In this document: piece after piece, positions 17,822 to 25,082 of the stretch | Numbering within the stretch: position 1 is the first letter of the stretch | Layout of the letters: the number at the start of each line of letters is the position of its first letter | Assembly: GCA_963828755.1 (NCBI GenBank) | Contig: CAWHFY010000008.1 | Location: 1-64,000 of the forward strand | Reading direction: 5' to 3' | DNA: 64,000 nt | Source: WHSW01 sp963828755 | GTDB lineage: Bacteria > Actinomycetota > Thermoleophilia > Solirubrobacterales > 70-9 | Translations under genes and position numbers: made by a program | The notes under the pieces: generated by a model | What the model saw: the letters and a program-made list of their open reading frames with translations, nothing else | What the model was told of the DNA's origin: nothing | Database searches by the model: none

Positions 17822-19477
17822 CTACTCCTTCGGGATCACGATCTGGCCGCAGGTCGGCGTCGCGGGCGTCGCGGTCGTGATGTTGCCGGTGTCGACCACC
17901 GGGGCATCGGCGTCGTCGAGCAGGTCGATCGTGATCTGCTTCTTCGACACCGCGACCTCGGCGTAGCTGAACTGGTTCATCGCGGCGCACTGCATGCCGA
18001 CGCCGTTTGGCGGCTGCGGCTTGAGGAACACGTCGTGGATCAGGGCGCCGCCCGATGGGGTCCCGAGGGTGGCGTTGATCTCGCCGGCGTACGTCTCGGT
18101 CGCGACCGGGCCGGTGGTCACGTCGAGGATCCCGGAGTCCTGAACTCCGGGCCCGCCGAGCGTGTTGAAACGCGCATCGTTGACCAGGTTGGCGTGCACG
18201 TCGGTGGTCAGGAAGACGACGTTGTCGACCTTCGCCTGCAGGTACTGCAGCAGGGCGGTGCGCTCGGCCGCGTAACCCTCCCAGCGGTCATAGGGCAGCG
18301 CGTAGAACTGCTGGATCGGGACCTCGTTGAAGATCACCTTGAACGTCGCGCTCGACTTCTTGATCGCCTTTTCGAACGTCGCCAGCTGCTTCGCGCCGAG
18401 CATCGTCCGGTTGGGGTCGTTGATCGAGGCGCTGCACGCCGGCGGGGTCGGGTTGGCGAGCGGCGGCGCGATCGCCGAGAACACGTTGCGCGTGCTCTGC
18501 GGGGCGGTCGGCGCCAGGTCAGGGTTGCCACTGCCGGCCGGGTTGTCGCAGGTCCCCTGGTAGTCCGACGAGGTGCTGCGGAAGGAGCGCTCGTCGAGGA
18601 AGAAGACCTCGAGGTTCTTGCCCCAGCGGACGGAGCGGTAGATCCCGGTCTTCGAGTTGTAGGTGACCGGGTTGTAGTCCGTGAACGCCTGGACGCCGTT
18701 CTTGTAGAGCTGCTCGCCGCTCATGTTCACGTCGCCGACCGAGAGCGGGAACGAGTTCTCGAAGCGCGAGAAGTCGTTGACGAACTCGTGGTCGTCCCAG
18801 TGCGCGTAATAGGAGGTCGCGCCGCGGGCCTTCATCCACGGCTTCATCGCCAGGTTCGTCTTGTAGGCCTCCCACTTCTGCTTCACGGACAATGCGACGT
18901 CGCTGAGCCCGTATCCCGGCACCTCGGTGTCGGAGTAGATGGTGTCGCCCATCATCACGTTGAAGTCGTTGTCCTGCTTGAGGATCCGCTTCCAGATCTC
19001 GAAGTTGTTCCAGTACGGGGCGGTCCCTCCGGGTATCGGGCGCGCGTCCTGGTCGCCGGAGAGCGCGAAGCGGATCGTTCGGTTCGACTTGGCGCCGGGC
19101 GCGGTCGTGAACGTTCCGGTGTCGCTGTGCCCGCCGCCCCTGGTGCAGTACCGGTACTTGTACTCAGTCGCGGGATCCAGCTTCTTGACGAGCGCCTGAA
19201 CCGTGAAGTCCTGGTTCTTCTTCGCCTTCACCTTGGCGACGGCGCGGTTCGCGTCACAGCCGCCGAAGCTGCCGCTGTCCTTGACCTGCAGGTAGGTCTT
19301 CCCGCCCTTGTTGGCCTTCGCCCAGAGGATCGCCGAGCTGGAGGTGACGTCGCCGCTGGCGACGCCGTACGAGAAGCCCTTCGCCTTCGCGCTCGCTCCG
19401 GGGGCGCCGATCAGGCCCGTCGCGCAGACGGCGATCGTGGTCAGCAGGGCCAGGTTGATCCGCTTCCTTGGGTTCAT
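17822..19477 (-). CDS. phoD: PhoD-like alkaline phosphatase/phosphodiesterase
   Basis: A secreted Fe/Ca-dependent phosphatase of 551 residues. A signal peptide (LALLTTIAVCATGLIGAPGASA) is followed by the N-terminal fibronectin-like domain of PhoD (GVASGDVTSSSAILWAKA) and the catalytic domain with FALSGDQD, FNVMMGDTIYSD, YYAHWDDHEFVNDF and VVFLTTDVHANLV, all metal-site motifs in the right order. PhoD enzymes release phosphate from phosphoesters and cell-wall teichoic acid, usually when phosphate is scarce; no pho box was identified here. It is divergent from the lytic transglycosylase gene with 24 nt between starts. Confidence 0.87.
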   Translation of the reverse strand: MNPRKRINLALLTTIAVCATGLIGAPGASAKAKGFSYGVASGDVTSSSAILWAKANKGGKTYLQVKDSGSFGGCDANRAVAKVKAKKNQDFTVQALVKKLDPATEYKYRYCTRGGGHSDTGTFTTAPGAKSNRTIRFALSGDQDARPIPGGTAPYWNNFEIWKRILKQDNDFNVMMGDTIYSDTEVPGYGLSDVALSVKQKWEAYKTNLAMKPWMKARGATSYYAHWDDHEFVNDFSRFENSFPLSVGDVNMSGEQLYKNGVQAFTDYNPVTYNSKTGIYRSVRWGKNLEVFFLDERSFRSTSSDYQGTCDNPAGSGNPDLAPTAPQSTRNVFSAIAPPLANPTPPACSASINDPNRTMLGAKQLATFEKAIKKSSATFKVIFNEVPIQQFYALPYDRWEGYAAERTALLQYLQAKVDNVVFLTTDVHANLVNDARFNTLGGPGVQDSGILDVTTGPVATETYAGEINATLGTPSGGALIHDVFLKPQPPNGVGMQCAAMNQFSYAEVAVSKKQITIDLLDDADAPVVDTGNITTATPATPTCGQIVIPKE

Positions 19478-19501
19478 GGCGCGCAGCCTAACATCGCCTC
19501 G

Positions 19502-21001
19502 GTGGACGAAGAGCGTGGCAGGGGGATGTTCGCTCGCGCCCTGGCCGGCCTCGCGCTGCTGGTCGCCGGCGCGGCGGCGGTCGCAGCGATCGCGCTGGCG
19601 CTCGGGCTCGGCGACCGCGAGCCGCTCGAGCTCGAGGTCGCGCGGATCACCCGCGGCGCAATTGCCGCCTCGCAGCCCGGGTCGGATCCGCTCGCCTACA
19701 AGCCCGCCCGCAGCGACGACTTCGAGCAGCGGGCGGCCACCGGCCTCTCGCACGTCATCTACGAGATGAGCCCCGGCGGCGTCGTCGCCTCGGCCGAGCG
19801 CACCGCGGCCTATCGCGGCGAGATCGAGGCTGCCGCCGAGCGCCACGGGGTCGACCCGGACACGCTCGAGGCGGTGATCTTCCTCGAGAGCGCCGGGCGC
19901 CCGGACGCGATCGCGGGACCGACCCCCGAATCCGCCTCCGGGCTGGCGCAGATCATCCCCTCGACCGCGACCGAGCTGCTCGGGATGTCGGTCGACCTCG
20001 AGCGCAGCATCGCGCTCACCAAGGCGATCTCGCGCTCGGACTCCCCGGGCGAGACCGACCGCCTGCAGGCCGAGCGCGCTCAGGTCGACCAGCGCTTCGA
20101 CCCCGACGCGGCGATCGACGGCGCCGCGCGTTACCTCGAGATCGCCGGCGAGCGCTTCGGCGACCCGGAGCTCGCGGTCGTCTCCTACCACATGGGAATC
20201 GGCAACCTGGAGACCGTCCTGCGCGCCTACGCGGGCGCCGACGACTCGGTGCCGATCGCCGAGCTGGTCGCGTCCGAGGCCCTCACCTACCCGCGGGTCT
20301 ACTTCGACTCCGGGCCGCACGCCCATCGCGAGGCGTGGAAGATGCTGACCGGGTTCGGCGACGAGTCCGCCGACTATCTCTGGAAGGTGCTCGCCTGCGC
20401 GCGCATACTCGAGCTCTCCCGGAGGGACCCCGAGCGGCTCGCCGACACCGCGAACCTGGCGACCAGCAAGGCGACGCTCGAGGAGGTCTTCCACCCGGAG
20501 AGCGAAACGCCGGTGTTCGACGACCCCGGCGCGATCGACGACGCGACCGAGTCCGGCGAGTTGCTGCCGCTGCCCGACGATCCGGCGCTCGGATGGGAGC
20601 CGGACCCCGACATCGGCGAGCTCGCCGACGAGCTCGACCAGTCGCCGACCCTGTACCGCGCGCTGCGCCCCGAGGCGCTCGCGACGCTCACCTATATGGC
20701 CGCCTCGGTCAGGGAGCTGAGCGGCGCGGCGACGCCGCTACAGGTGACCAGTGCGGTCCGCGACCGCGACTACCAGGACCTGCTCGTGCGGTCGAACCCG
20801 CAGGCGACCGACGAGTACTCGCTGCATACCACCGGCTGGTCGTTCGACATCCGTCGCGACTACGAGTCGAAGAAGCAGGCGCAGGCCTTTCAATACGTGC
20901 TCGACCGGCTGCGGGCGCTCGCGGTGATCGACTACGCGGTCGAGCCGGGAGCGATCCACGTGACCGTCTCCGAGCTCGGCGGCGATCTGGTGGGAACCTA
21001 G
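19502..21001 (+). CDS. Lytic transglycosylase with C-terminal DUF5715/M15-like domain
   Basis: This 499-residue cell-wall enzyme has an N-terminal membrane anchor (ALLVAGAAAVAAIALALGLG). The SLT domain shows AVIFLESAGRPDAIAG, whose Glu is the expected catalytic acid, GLAQIIPSTA, and VVSYHMGIGNLETVL. The C-terminal 110 residues (LQVTSAVRDRDYQDLL, YSLHTTGWSFDIRRDY, AIHVTVSELGG) look like a D,D-peptidase M15-type fold with His and Asp in place. The protein may therefore cut both glycan and peptide. GTG 19502 is chosen; ATG 19526 is in frame but its purine run is too close. Confidence 0.8.
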   Translation: MDEERGRGMFARALAGLALLVAGAAAVAAIALALGLGDREPLELEVARITRGAIAASQPGSDPLAYKPARSDDFEQRAATGLSHVIYEMSPGGVVASAERTAAYRGEIEAAAERHGVDPDTLEAVIFLESAGRPDAIAGPTPESASGLAQIIPSTATELLGMSVDLERSIALTKAISRSDSPGETDRLQAERAQVDQRFDPDAAIDGAARYLEIAGERFGDPELAVVSYHMGIGNLETVLRAYAGADDSVPIAELVASEALTYPRVYFDSGPHAHREAWKMLTGFGDESADYLWKVLACARILELSRRDPERLADTANLATSKATLEEVFHPESETPVFDDPGAIDDATESGELLPLPDDPALGWEPDPDIGELADELDQSPTLYRALRPEALATLTYMAASVRELSGAATPLQVTSAVRDRDYQDLLVRSNPQATDEYSLHTTGWSFDIRRDYESKKQAQAFQYVLDRLRALAVIDYAVEPGAIHVTVSELGGDLVGT

Positions 21002-21080
21002 GCGGTTGGTGTTGCTCGGCTCGGAAGGGCACGCTTCGCATGGAAGGCCACACCCCACCGCGAGATACTGAGCGCGAGCG

Positions 21081-21206
21081 ATGTCGCGCGAGAACGTTGA
21101 ACTTGTGACCGGCCTCTTCGAGGCCGTTAACGCACGCGACTTCGCGGCGGCGTTGGACGGGGACTGTGATGGGACGGCCCTCGAAGCCGCCGGGCTGTCG
21201 GAGTAG
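21081..21206 (+). CDS. 41-aa internally deleted NTF2/SnoaL-like mini-gene
   Basis: This is an uninterrupted 42-codon frame. It begins MSRENVELVTGLFEAVNARD, exactly like the N termini of the following paralogs, and after a dozen residues jumps in frame to TALEAAGLSE and TAG, exactly like their C termini. About 90 residues of the middle are absent, so it is most likely a deletion product of a full copy. Whether a peptide is made is unknown, but its C-terminal codons supply the ribosome site for the next gene, 3 nt downstream. A GATACT hexamer lies 11 nt upstream of its ATG. Confidence 0.6.
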   Translation: MSRENVELVTGLFEAVNARDFAAALDGDCDGTALEAAGLSE

Positions 21207-21209
21207 GCG

Positions 21210-21611
21210 ATGTCGCAGGAGAACGTTGAGCTGGCATGGCGGGCATCGCGGGCCTGGAATGAGGGCGGAGTCGAGGCGGTCCTGGCCTACCTCGACCCTG
21301 AGGTCGAGTGGCACCCACCCCCTGAGTCGATGGAGCCCGGGAACTATCACGGACACGCCGGGGTGCGTGACTACCTGGGTCGCCTGGGCGAGGTCTTCGG
21401 CGAGACCACCGTCGAGCCCGTCGAGGTCATCGACGTCGACGCGGACCGCGTGATATCGGTGATCCGGATAAAGGCTCGAAGCGAGAAATTCGGAACCGAG
21501 ATCGACGCGAAGTGGGCTTGGCTGATCACGGCCCGGGACGGTAACGGCGTCGAGGTTTGGACCTTCACCGACCGTTCGCAGGCTCTCGAAGCCGCCGGGC
21601 TGTCTGAGTAG
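21210..21611 (+). CDS. NTF2/SnoaL-like protein, array copy 1
   Basis: A 133-residue single-domain protein of the NTF2-like superfamily (alpha helix followed by a cone-shaped beta sheet that binds small molecules). It starts MSQENVELAWRASRAWNEGG, continues with DPEVEWHPPP typical of SnoaL-like proteins, and ends SQALEAAGLSE. The start lies 3 nt after the stop of the preceding mini-gene, with GGAG overlapping that stop as ribosome site. The family includes ketosteroid isomerases and polyketide cyclases, but most such proteins are of unknown function and I see no catalytic Asp-His pair to support either. Confidence 0.8.
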   Translation: MSQENVELAWRASRAWNEGGVEAVLAYLDPEVEWHPPPESMEPGNYHGHAGVRDYLGRLGEVFGETTVEPVEVIDVDADRVISVIRIKARSEKFGTEIDAKWAWLITARDGNGVEVWTFTDRSQALEAAGLSE

Positions 21612-21680
21612 CCGCTTCGGACGAGAAGCGCCATTCTCGCTTTCGCGGCAAGTGCGCTTCCGCGCGATACTGCGCGGGCG
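21612..21680 (+). promoter_or_regulatory. Array leader element, copy 1
   Basis: This intergenic block contains a hairpin (CGCTTC, loop GGACGA, GAAGCG; 21613-21630), the string CCATTCTCGCTTTCG, and GATACT at 21666-21671 flanked by CCGCGC and GCGCGG, ending 9 nt before the next ATG. A near-identical block precedes the gene at 22,649. GATACT could be a -10 box with transcription starting close to the ATG, or the loop of a small RNA hairpin; the sequence alone does not decide. Confidence 0.5.
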
Positions 21681-22082
21681 ATGTCCGACCGAGATCAGGA
21701 GATCATCAACAGCCTGCGCCACGCCTATGAGGCGTTCAGTCGCGCCGACTTCGACACCGCGATTGAGATTGCCCATCCCGACGTCGAGTTTGTGCTGCCC
21801 GGAGGTCAATCGCCGCTGAGAGGCGCGGACGCGCTGCGGGCATGGATGGAGCCTGACGCTATCGAGGAGCAACGGATCGAGCCACGCGAGTTCCGCGTCA
21901 GCGGCAACAAGGTCCTGGTTCGCCAGCACACTTGGGGCCGAGGTGCCGGGAGCGGGATCGAGTTGGAGGTCGACCTGTGGGCTGTGTGGACCGTGAACGA
22001 CGATGGCCTCGTGACGCGGGTGGAAGGCTTTCTCGTCGATCAGGAACGCGAAGCACACGAAGCCGCCGGGCTGTCGCAGTAG
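21681..22082 (+). CDS. NTF2/SnoaL-like protein, array copy 2
   Basis: This 133-residue NTF2-like protein starts MSDRDQEIINSLRHAYEAFS, diverging from the MSxENVE signature, but ends EAHEAAGLSQ and so keeps the C-terminal tag. The core has AHPDVEFVLPGGQSPLRG and LEVDLWAVWTVNDDGLV, the usual SnoaL strand order. It is preceded by leader element copy 1 with GATACT 9 nt before ATG, so it may be transcribed separately from copy 1. Ligand and function unknown. Confidence 0.8.
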   Translation: MSDRDQEIINSLRHAYEAFSRADFDTAIEIAHPDVEFVLPGGQSPLRGADALRAWMEPDAIEEQRIEPREFRVSGNKVLVRQHTWGRGAGSGIELEVDLWAVWTVNDDGLVTRVEGFLVDQEREAHEAAGLSQ

Positions 22083-22164
22083 GCGCCGCCCAGGACGGCT
22101 GTTGCTATTGATGCAAAGAGGTGAGACTGTCGGCTGCGCATCAGACCAGCGACAGGAGGTAGCG

Positions 22165-22560
22165 ATGGGAGCAGACGAAAACGCGGCGGTTGTGCGGCGC
22201 GGCTACGAGGCGTTCAACGCGGGCGACATCAACGCGCTCAACGAGATGTTCGACGAGAGCGCCGTCTGGCACGCGCCGGGTCACACCTCGCTGGCGGGCG
22301 ACCACGAGGGTCGCGAGGCGACCTTCGCCTACCTGGGCCGGCTAGGACAGGAGACCGCGGGGACGTTCCGGGCCGAGCTGGGGCACCTGCTCGCAGATGA
22401 CGACGACTACGTGGTCGGCGTTCAGCGCAGCCGCGCGGAGCGAGACGGCAAGCGCCTGGACGTTGGCAACTGCATTGTGTTCAGGCTCGACGATGGTCGG
22501 GTCGTCGAGATTTGGGAGCACTTTGACGACCTTTACGTTTGGGACGAGTTCTGGTCGTAG
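22165..22560 (+). CDS. NTF2/SnoaL-like protein, array copy 3, lacks terminal tags
   Basis: A 131-residue SnoaL-like protein that begins MGADENAAVVRRGYEAFNAG and ends HFDDLYVWDEFWS. It has the same fold (DESAVWHAPGHTSLAGDHEG, VVEIWEHF) but neither the N-terminal nor the C-terminal signature of its neighbours, and resembles the more widespread SnoaL type. ATG 22165 has AGGAGG 6 nt upstream, a stronger ribosome site than the others. Downstream of it a stray GGAGTAG with the next leader element looks like the end of a lost tagged copy, so this gene may have been inserted into the array. Confidence 0.78.
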   Translation: MGADENAAVVRRGYEAFNAGDINALNEMFDESAVWHAPGHTSLAGDHEGREATFAYLGRLGQETAGTFRAELGHLLADDDDYVVGVQRSRAERDGKRLDVGNCIVFRLDDGRVVEIWEHFDDLYVWDEFWS

Positions 22561-22575
22561 CTCCGTCGGCGCGGG

Positions 22576-22648
22576 AGTAGCGCTTTGTACGCGAACCGCC
22601 ATTCTCGCTTTCGTGGCAAGCGCGCTTCCGCGGGATACTGCGCGGGCG
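22576..22648 (+). promoter_or_regulatory. Array leader element, copy 2
   Basis: This block repeats the leader at 21,612: GAGTAGCGCTTTG, CCGCCATTCTCGCTTTCG, GCGCTTCCGCG and GATACT at 22634-22639, again ending 9 nt before the ATG. Few bases differ from copy 1 in the promoter-proximal half; the upstream hairpin is decayed. The initial GAGTAG matches the last codon and stop of tagged copies, suggesting the block was duplicated together with a gene end. Confidence 0.5.
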
Positions 22649-23047
22649 ATGTCGCGCGAGAACGTCGAGATTGTTCGCACCGCCCTTGACGCGTGGAACC
22701 GGGGAGACTGGGGCGGCGTGGTCAAAGATGCGGCTGGCGATTTCGAGCTTGTCCCACCCAGCCAATCCCCTCTCAGCGAACCATTGAGGGGCATGGACGA
22801 AGTCAGAGCGTGGGCCGCAGATCAGCAGGAGACGGTCGGCGATCTCTCGATTGAGATCGAGGAGCTCATCGAGTCCGGAGAGTCGATCGTCGCTCTCATT
22901 CGGCTTGGGATTCGTCCCCAGGGTGCGGTGGCCGAGTTCGAGCTCCGGATCGCCCATCTGTGGACGCTGCGGGATCGAAAGCTCATCCGGTGTGAGGTGT
23001 TCCCCGAGCGCGAGCAAGCCCTCAAAGCCGCCGGGCTGTCGGAGTAG
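22649..23047 (+). CDS. NTF2/SnoaL-like protein, array copy 4
   Basis: This 132-residue protein starts MSRENVEIVRTALDAWNRGD and ends ALKAAGLSE. The core contains FELVPPSQSPLSEPLRGMDE and VAEFELRIAHLWTLRDRK, normal for the fold. It is preceded by leader element copy 2, and its stop is followed after 3 nt by the ATG of copy 5, so copies 4, 5 and 6 form one tightly coupled unit. The GGAG of its final codons serves as ribosome site for copy 5. Function unknown. Confidence 0.8.
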   Translation: MSRENVEIVRTALDAWNRGDWGGVVKDAAGDFELVPPSQSPLSEPLRGMDEVRAWAADQQETVGDLSIEIEELIESGESIVALIRLGIRPQGAVAEFELRIAHLWTLRDRKLIRCEVFPEREQALKAAGLSE

Positions 23048-23050
23048 GCG

Positions 23051-23455
23051 ATGTCGCAGGAGAACGTGGAGATCGTGGTGCGTGCAAATGCAGCTTTCAA
23101 TCGCCGCGACGTTGATGCGGTTCTGGAGTTCTATTCCCCCGACGCGGAGCTGGTGGACCTCGCCAACGCCCCGGACCAGGGCAGTGTCATCAAGGGGATC
23201 GACGCGATCCGTGAAGCGTGGACCCTGTGGACTGCAGCGTTCGATGAGTTCCGTGCCGACGTCGAGGAATGGACCGCCACGGGGGACGCCGTGGTTGGCG
23301 AAGTCCACTGGCAGGGTCGAGGGAGGGCGAGCGGCATGTCGATTGATGTGCGTCAATTCGACGTCTACGAATTCCGAGATGGACTGATCGTTCGAGCGAC
23401 CCTCGGCCTCAAATCCAAAGATGAAGCCATCGAAGCGGCCGGGCTGTCGGAGTAG
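23051..23455 (+). CDS. NTF2/SnoaL-like protein, array copy 5
   Basis: This 134-residue protein starts MSQENVEIVVRANAAFNRRD and ends AIEAAGLSE. Core motifs are YSPDAELVDLANAPDQG and GDAVVGEVHWQGRG. The start is 3 nt after the copy 4 stop and the stop is 3 nt before the copy 6 start, with identical CTGTCGGAGTAGGCGATG at both joints. Only the termini and fold are shared with the neighbours; the ligand-facing middle differs strongly, as expected if each copy binds something different. Confidence 0.8.
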   Translation: MSQENVEIVVRANAAFNRRDVDAVLEFYSPDAELVDLANAPDQGSVIKGIDAIREAWTLWTAAFDEFRADVEEWTATGDAVVGEVHWQGRGRASGMSIDVRQFDVYEFRDGLIVRATLGLKSKDEAIEAAGLSE

Positions 23456-23458
23456 GCG

Positions 23459-23863
23459 ATGTCGCGGGAGAACATGGAGATCGTTCGAAGGGCGACTGAA
23501 GCGATGCTCAGCGGCGATGCCGCGACGGCCCTGGAGGCCCTCGATCCGGATGTGGAATGGCACGCGACGGTGGGTGGTCTTGAAGAGGGCCGCGTCGCCC
23601 GCGGCCACGAGGAAGTGGCGCAGGCATTCGCCGACTACTTCGCGGTCTGGGAGAGGATCGAGTTGCGGGCAGACGACTACATCGATGCCGGGGGTGACCA
23701 AGTCGTCGTCTTCTTCCACGAGGTCGCAAAGGGCAGACAGAGCGGGGCCGTGGTGGAGACCGACACCGGCACCGTCAACACCGTCCGCAACGGGAAGATC
23801 GCTCGCGTCCGCTCCTACATGCAGCGGAGCGATGCCCTGGAAGCCGCCGGGCTGTCGGAGTAG
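23459..23863 (+). CDS. NTF2/SnoaL-like protein, array copy 6
   Basis: The last copy, 134 residues, starts MSRENMEIVRRATEAMLSGD and ends ALEAAGLSE. The core has LDPDVEWHATVGGLEEG, where the WHA position carries a His that is a metal or acid-base residue in some SnoaL relatives. It is coupled to copy 5 by a 3-nt gap. Its stop codon forms the left edge of a perfect 8-bp hairpin that may end the transcript. Confidence 0.8.
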   Translation: MSRENMEIVRRATEAMLSGDAATALEALDPDVEWHATVGGLEEGRVARGHEEVAQAFADYFAVWERIELRADDYIDAGGDQVVVFFHEVAKGRQSGAVVETDTGTVNTVRNGKIARVRSYMQRSDALEAAGLSE

Positions 23864-23883
23864 CGCTTTGGACGAAAAGCGCT
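23862..23883 (+). terminator. Hairpin at the end of the NTF2 array
   Basis: AGCGCTTT, loop GGACGA, AAAGCGCT: a perfect 8-bp stem that begins inside the stop codon of copy 6. No U-tract follows, so if it is a terminator it is a hairpin-only type. The same loop occurs in leader element 1 with a T-A to C-G exchange that keeps the closing pair. The 334 bases from 23,884 to 24,218 otherwise hold only the doubtful small frames noted next. Confidence 0.4.
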
Positions 23884-23892
23884 GATGAGCCC

Positions 23893-24018
23893 TCAGGTGA
23901 GCAGTGCAACGAGGAGGGCGGCGGCCGTCATTACGCCAAGGACGCAGCCAACCACCCCCGCCAGCACGAACGGGGGCTCGACGCGCTCGCGGGTTAGGAG
24001 ATCTATCAGAGCTGTCAC
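23893..24018 (-). CDS. Possible small membrane protein, 41 aa
   Basis: A short minus-strand frame from GTG 24018 encodes TALIDLLTRERVEPPFVL followed by a single hydrophobic helix (AGVVGCVLGVMTAAALLVAL) and stops at 23893. One membrane helix with a charged N terminus is plausible for a real small protein, but the purine run upstream is only 2 nt from the GTG and no family is recognisable. On the other strand ATG 24036 to 24185 gives a 49-residue frame without ribosome site, which I do not support. Confidence 0.25.
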   Translation of the reverse strand: MTALIDLLTRERVEPPFVLAGVVGCVLGVMTAAALLVALLT

Positions 24019-24218
24019 GGCTCCTCTGCCTTCCCATGGCCGACGAGGATGGAACGTATCGGACGGACCCGACGGAGGTTCGACGCCTAGCGGCGCGCTC
24101 ACTAACGAGGGTGACGTTGACGGAAGACGCCACCGGGCATAGGTTGCGAATCGCACAAGCAACATTCTCGCGGCGCGCTTCTTGACTTCACGCCTCGAGC
24201 AGAACTGGGAGGTTCGCC

Positions 24219-24699
24219 GTGTCCGTTCGTCCATCTCGCCTAACGAGGCTGCTGTTTTGGTCGCTGGCGGCGGCCGTCGCCATCGGCGTTCCGGGGGTCG
24301 CCGGCGCCAAATCCGCCAAGAGCACCAGCGGCGTCATCTACGCCAGCGCCAACCATGTCGAGGGCTCTGACCTTTATGTCTCCGGCGACCTCAAGGACAA
24401 GCTCCTCGGACGGGGAGCGATCGTCTATGTCGTCCAGGCTGAGAGCGGTCCCACGCCGGGCTCGGTCCTGGTCAAAGCCGACAAGATCACCATCTTCACG
24501 ACGAAGGGCTCGCTGACCGGCACCGGTCAGGCAGTCCAGACCTTCAACCCCGATGGCACAGCAACGATCAGCTGACGGCACCTACAAGCTGACCAAGGGC
24601 ACGGGTGCCTATAAGGGTCACAAGCTGAGCGGCAACTTCACCGGAACCTTCGGCACCGACGGCGTCTACACCTTCAACTACACCGGCAAGTACAAGTAA
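24219..24699 (+). CDS. Secreted beta-rich protein, frameshifted
   Basis: GTG 24219 has GGAGG 7 nt upstream. The product has a signal peptide (LLFWSLAAAVAIGVPGVAGA) and then a Gly/Thr/Lys-rich chain with alternating strands (VIYASANHVEGSDLYVSGDL). A single-base shift near 24,565 separates this from a tail that reads GTYKLTKGTGAYKGHKLSG and ends FNYTGKYK. The repeated TKGTG-Y-G pattern resembles small secreted barrels of the dirigent/allene-oxide-cyclase type seen in actinobacteria; function is unknown. The gene ends 22 nt inside the convergent gene. Confidence 0.6.
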
Positions 24700-25070
24700 G
24701 CGCGCCCGCCTGGATCTGCTGCGCCGTCCGACGCGAGTCGACGGCGCAGCAGCGAGCGCGGTGGAGCGCTAGGAGGGCTCTCGGAGGGCCCGCCGGGCTT
24801 GCGCATCCGCCACGCCGCCACCCCGGCGGCGAGCCCGGCGCCGGCGACCAGGACGACGACGATCACCGGGAAGCCGCCTGAGTCCGAGGAGTCGGAGTCC
24901 GCGGGGCTGGTCTCGGTCTGCGACCCGTTGCCCGACCCGGGGAGGTCGAGGTTGTACTCCTGGCCGGCGGGCGGGTCGTCCGCGGCCGCGAGCGCCGGTG
25001 CGGCGCCGATCGCGAGCGCGCAGACGAGCGCCAGCAGCAAGGCATTCGTTCGTCTCGCCATCGTCTTCAT
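24678..25070 (-). CDS. Small secreted/membrane protein with C-terminal helix
   Basis: The 130-residue product has a signal peptide (ALLLALVCALAIGAAPALAA), a short acidic linker (GSGNGSQTETSPADSDSSDS), one membrane helix (FPVIVVVLVAGAGLAAGVAAW) and a basic Pro-rich cytoplasmic tail. This is the topology of a small envelope anchor, with no recognisable enzyme domain. Starts at 25070 and 25061 are both in frame. It lies 12 nt after the ychF stop and probably ends that operon. Confidence 0.55.
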   Translation of the reverse strand: MKTMARRTNALLLALVCALAIGAAPALAAADDPPAGQEYNLDLPGSGNGSQTETSPADSDSSDSGGFPVIVVVLVAGAGLAAGVAAWRMRKPGGPSESPPSAPPRSLLRRRLASDGAADPGGRAYLYLPV

Positions 25071-25082
25071 TGAAGTACTACC

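Noticed and set aside
17747..19501. Possible N-terminal extension of the lytic transglycosylase by some 580 codons
   Set aside because: The extension is antisense to the complete PhoD gene; the membrane anchor begins only after 19,502.
24036..24185. 49-codon plus-strand frame before the secreted protein gene
   Set aside because: No ribosome site, no recognisable family, overlaps another doubtful small frame.
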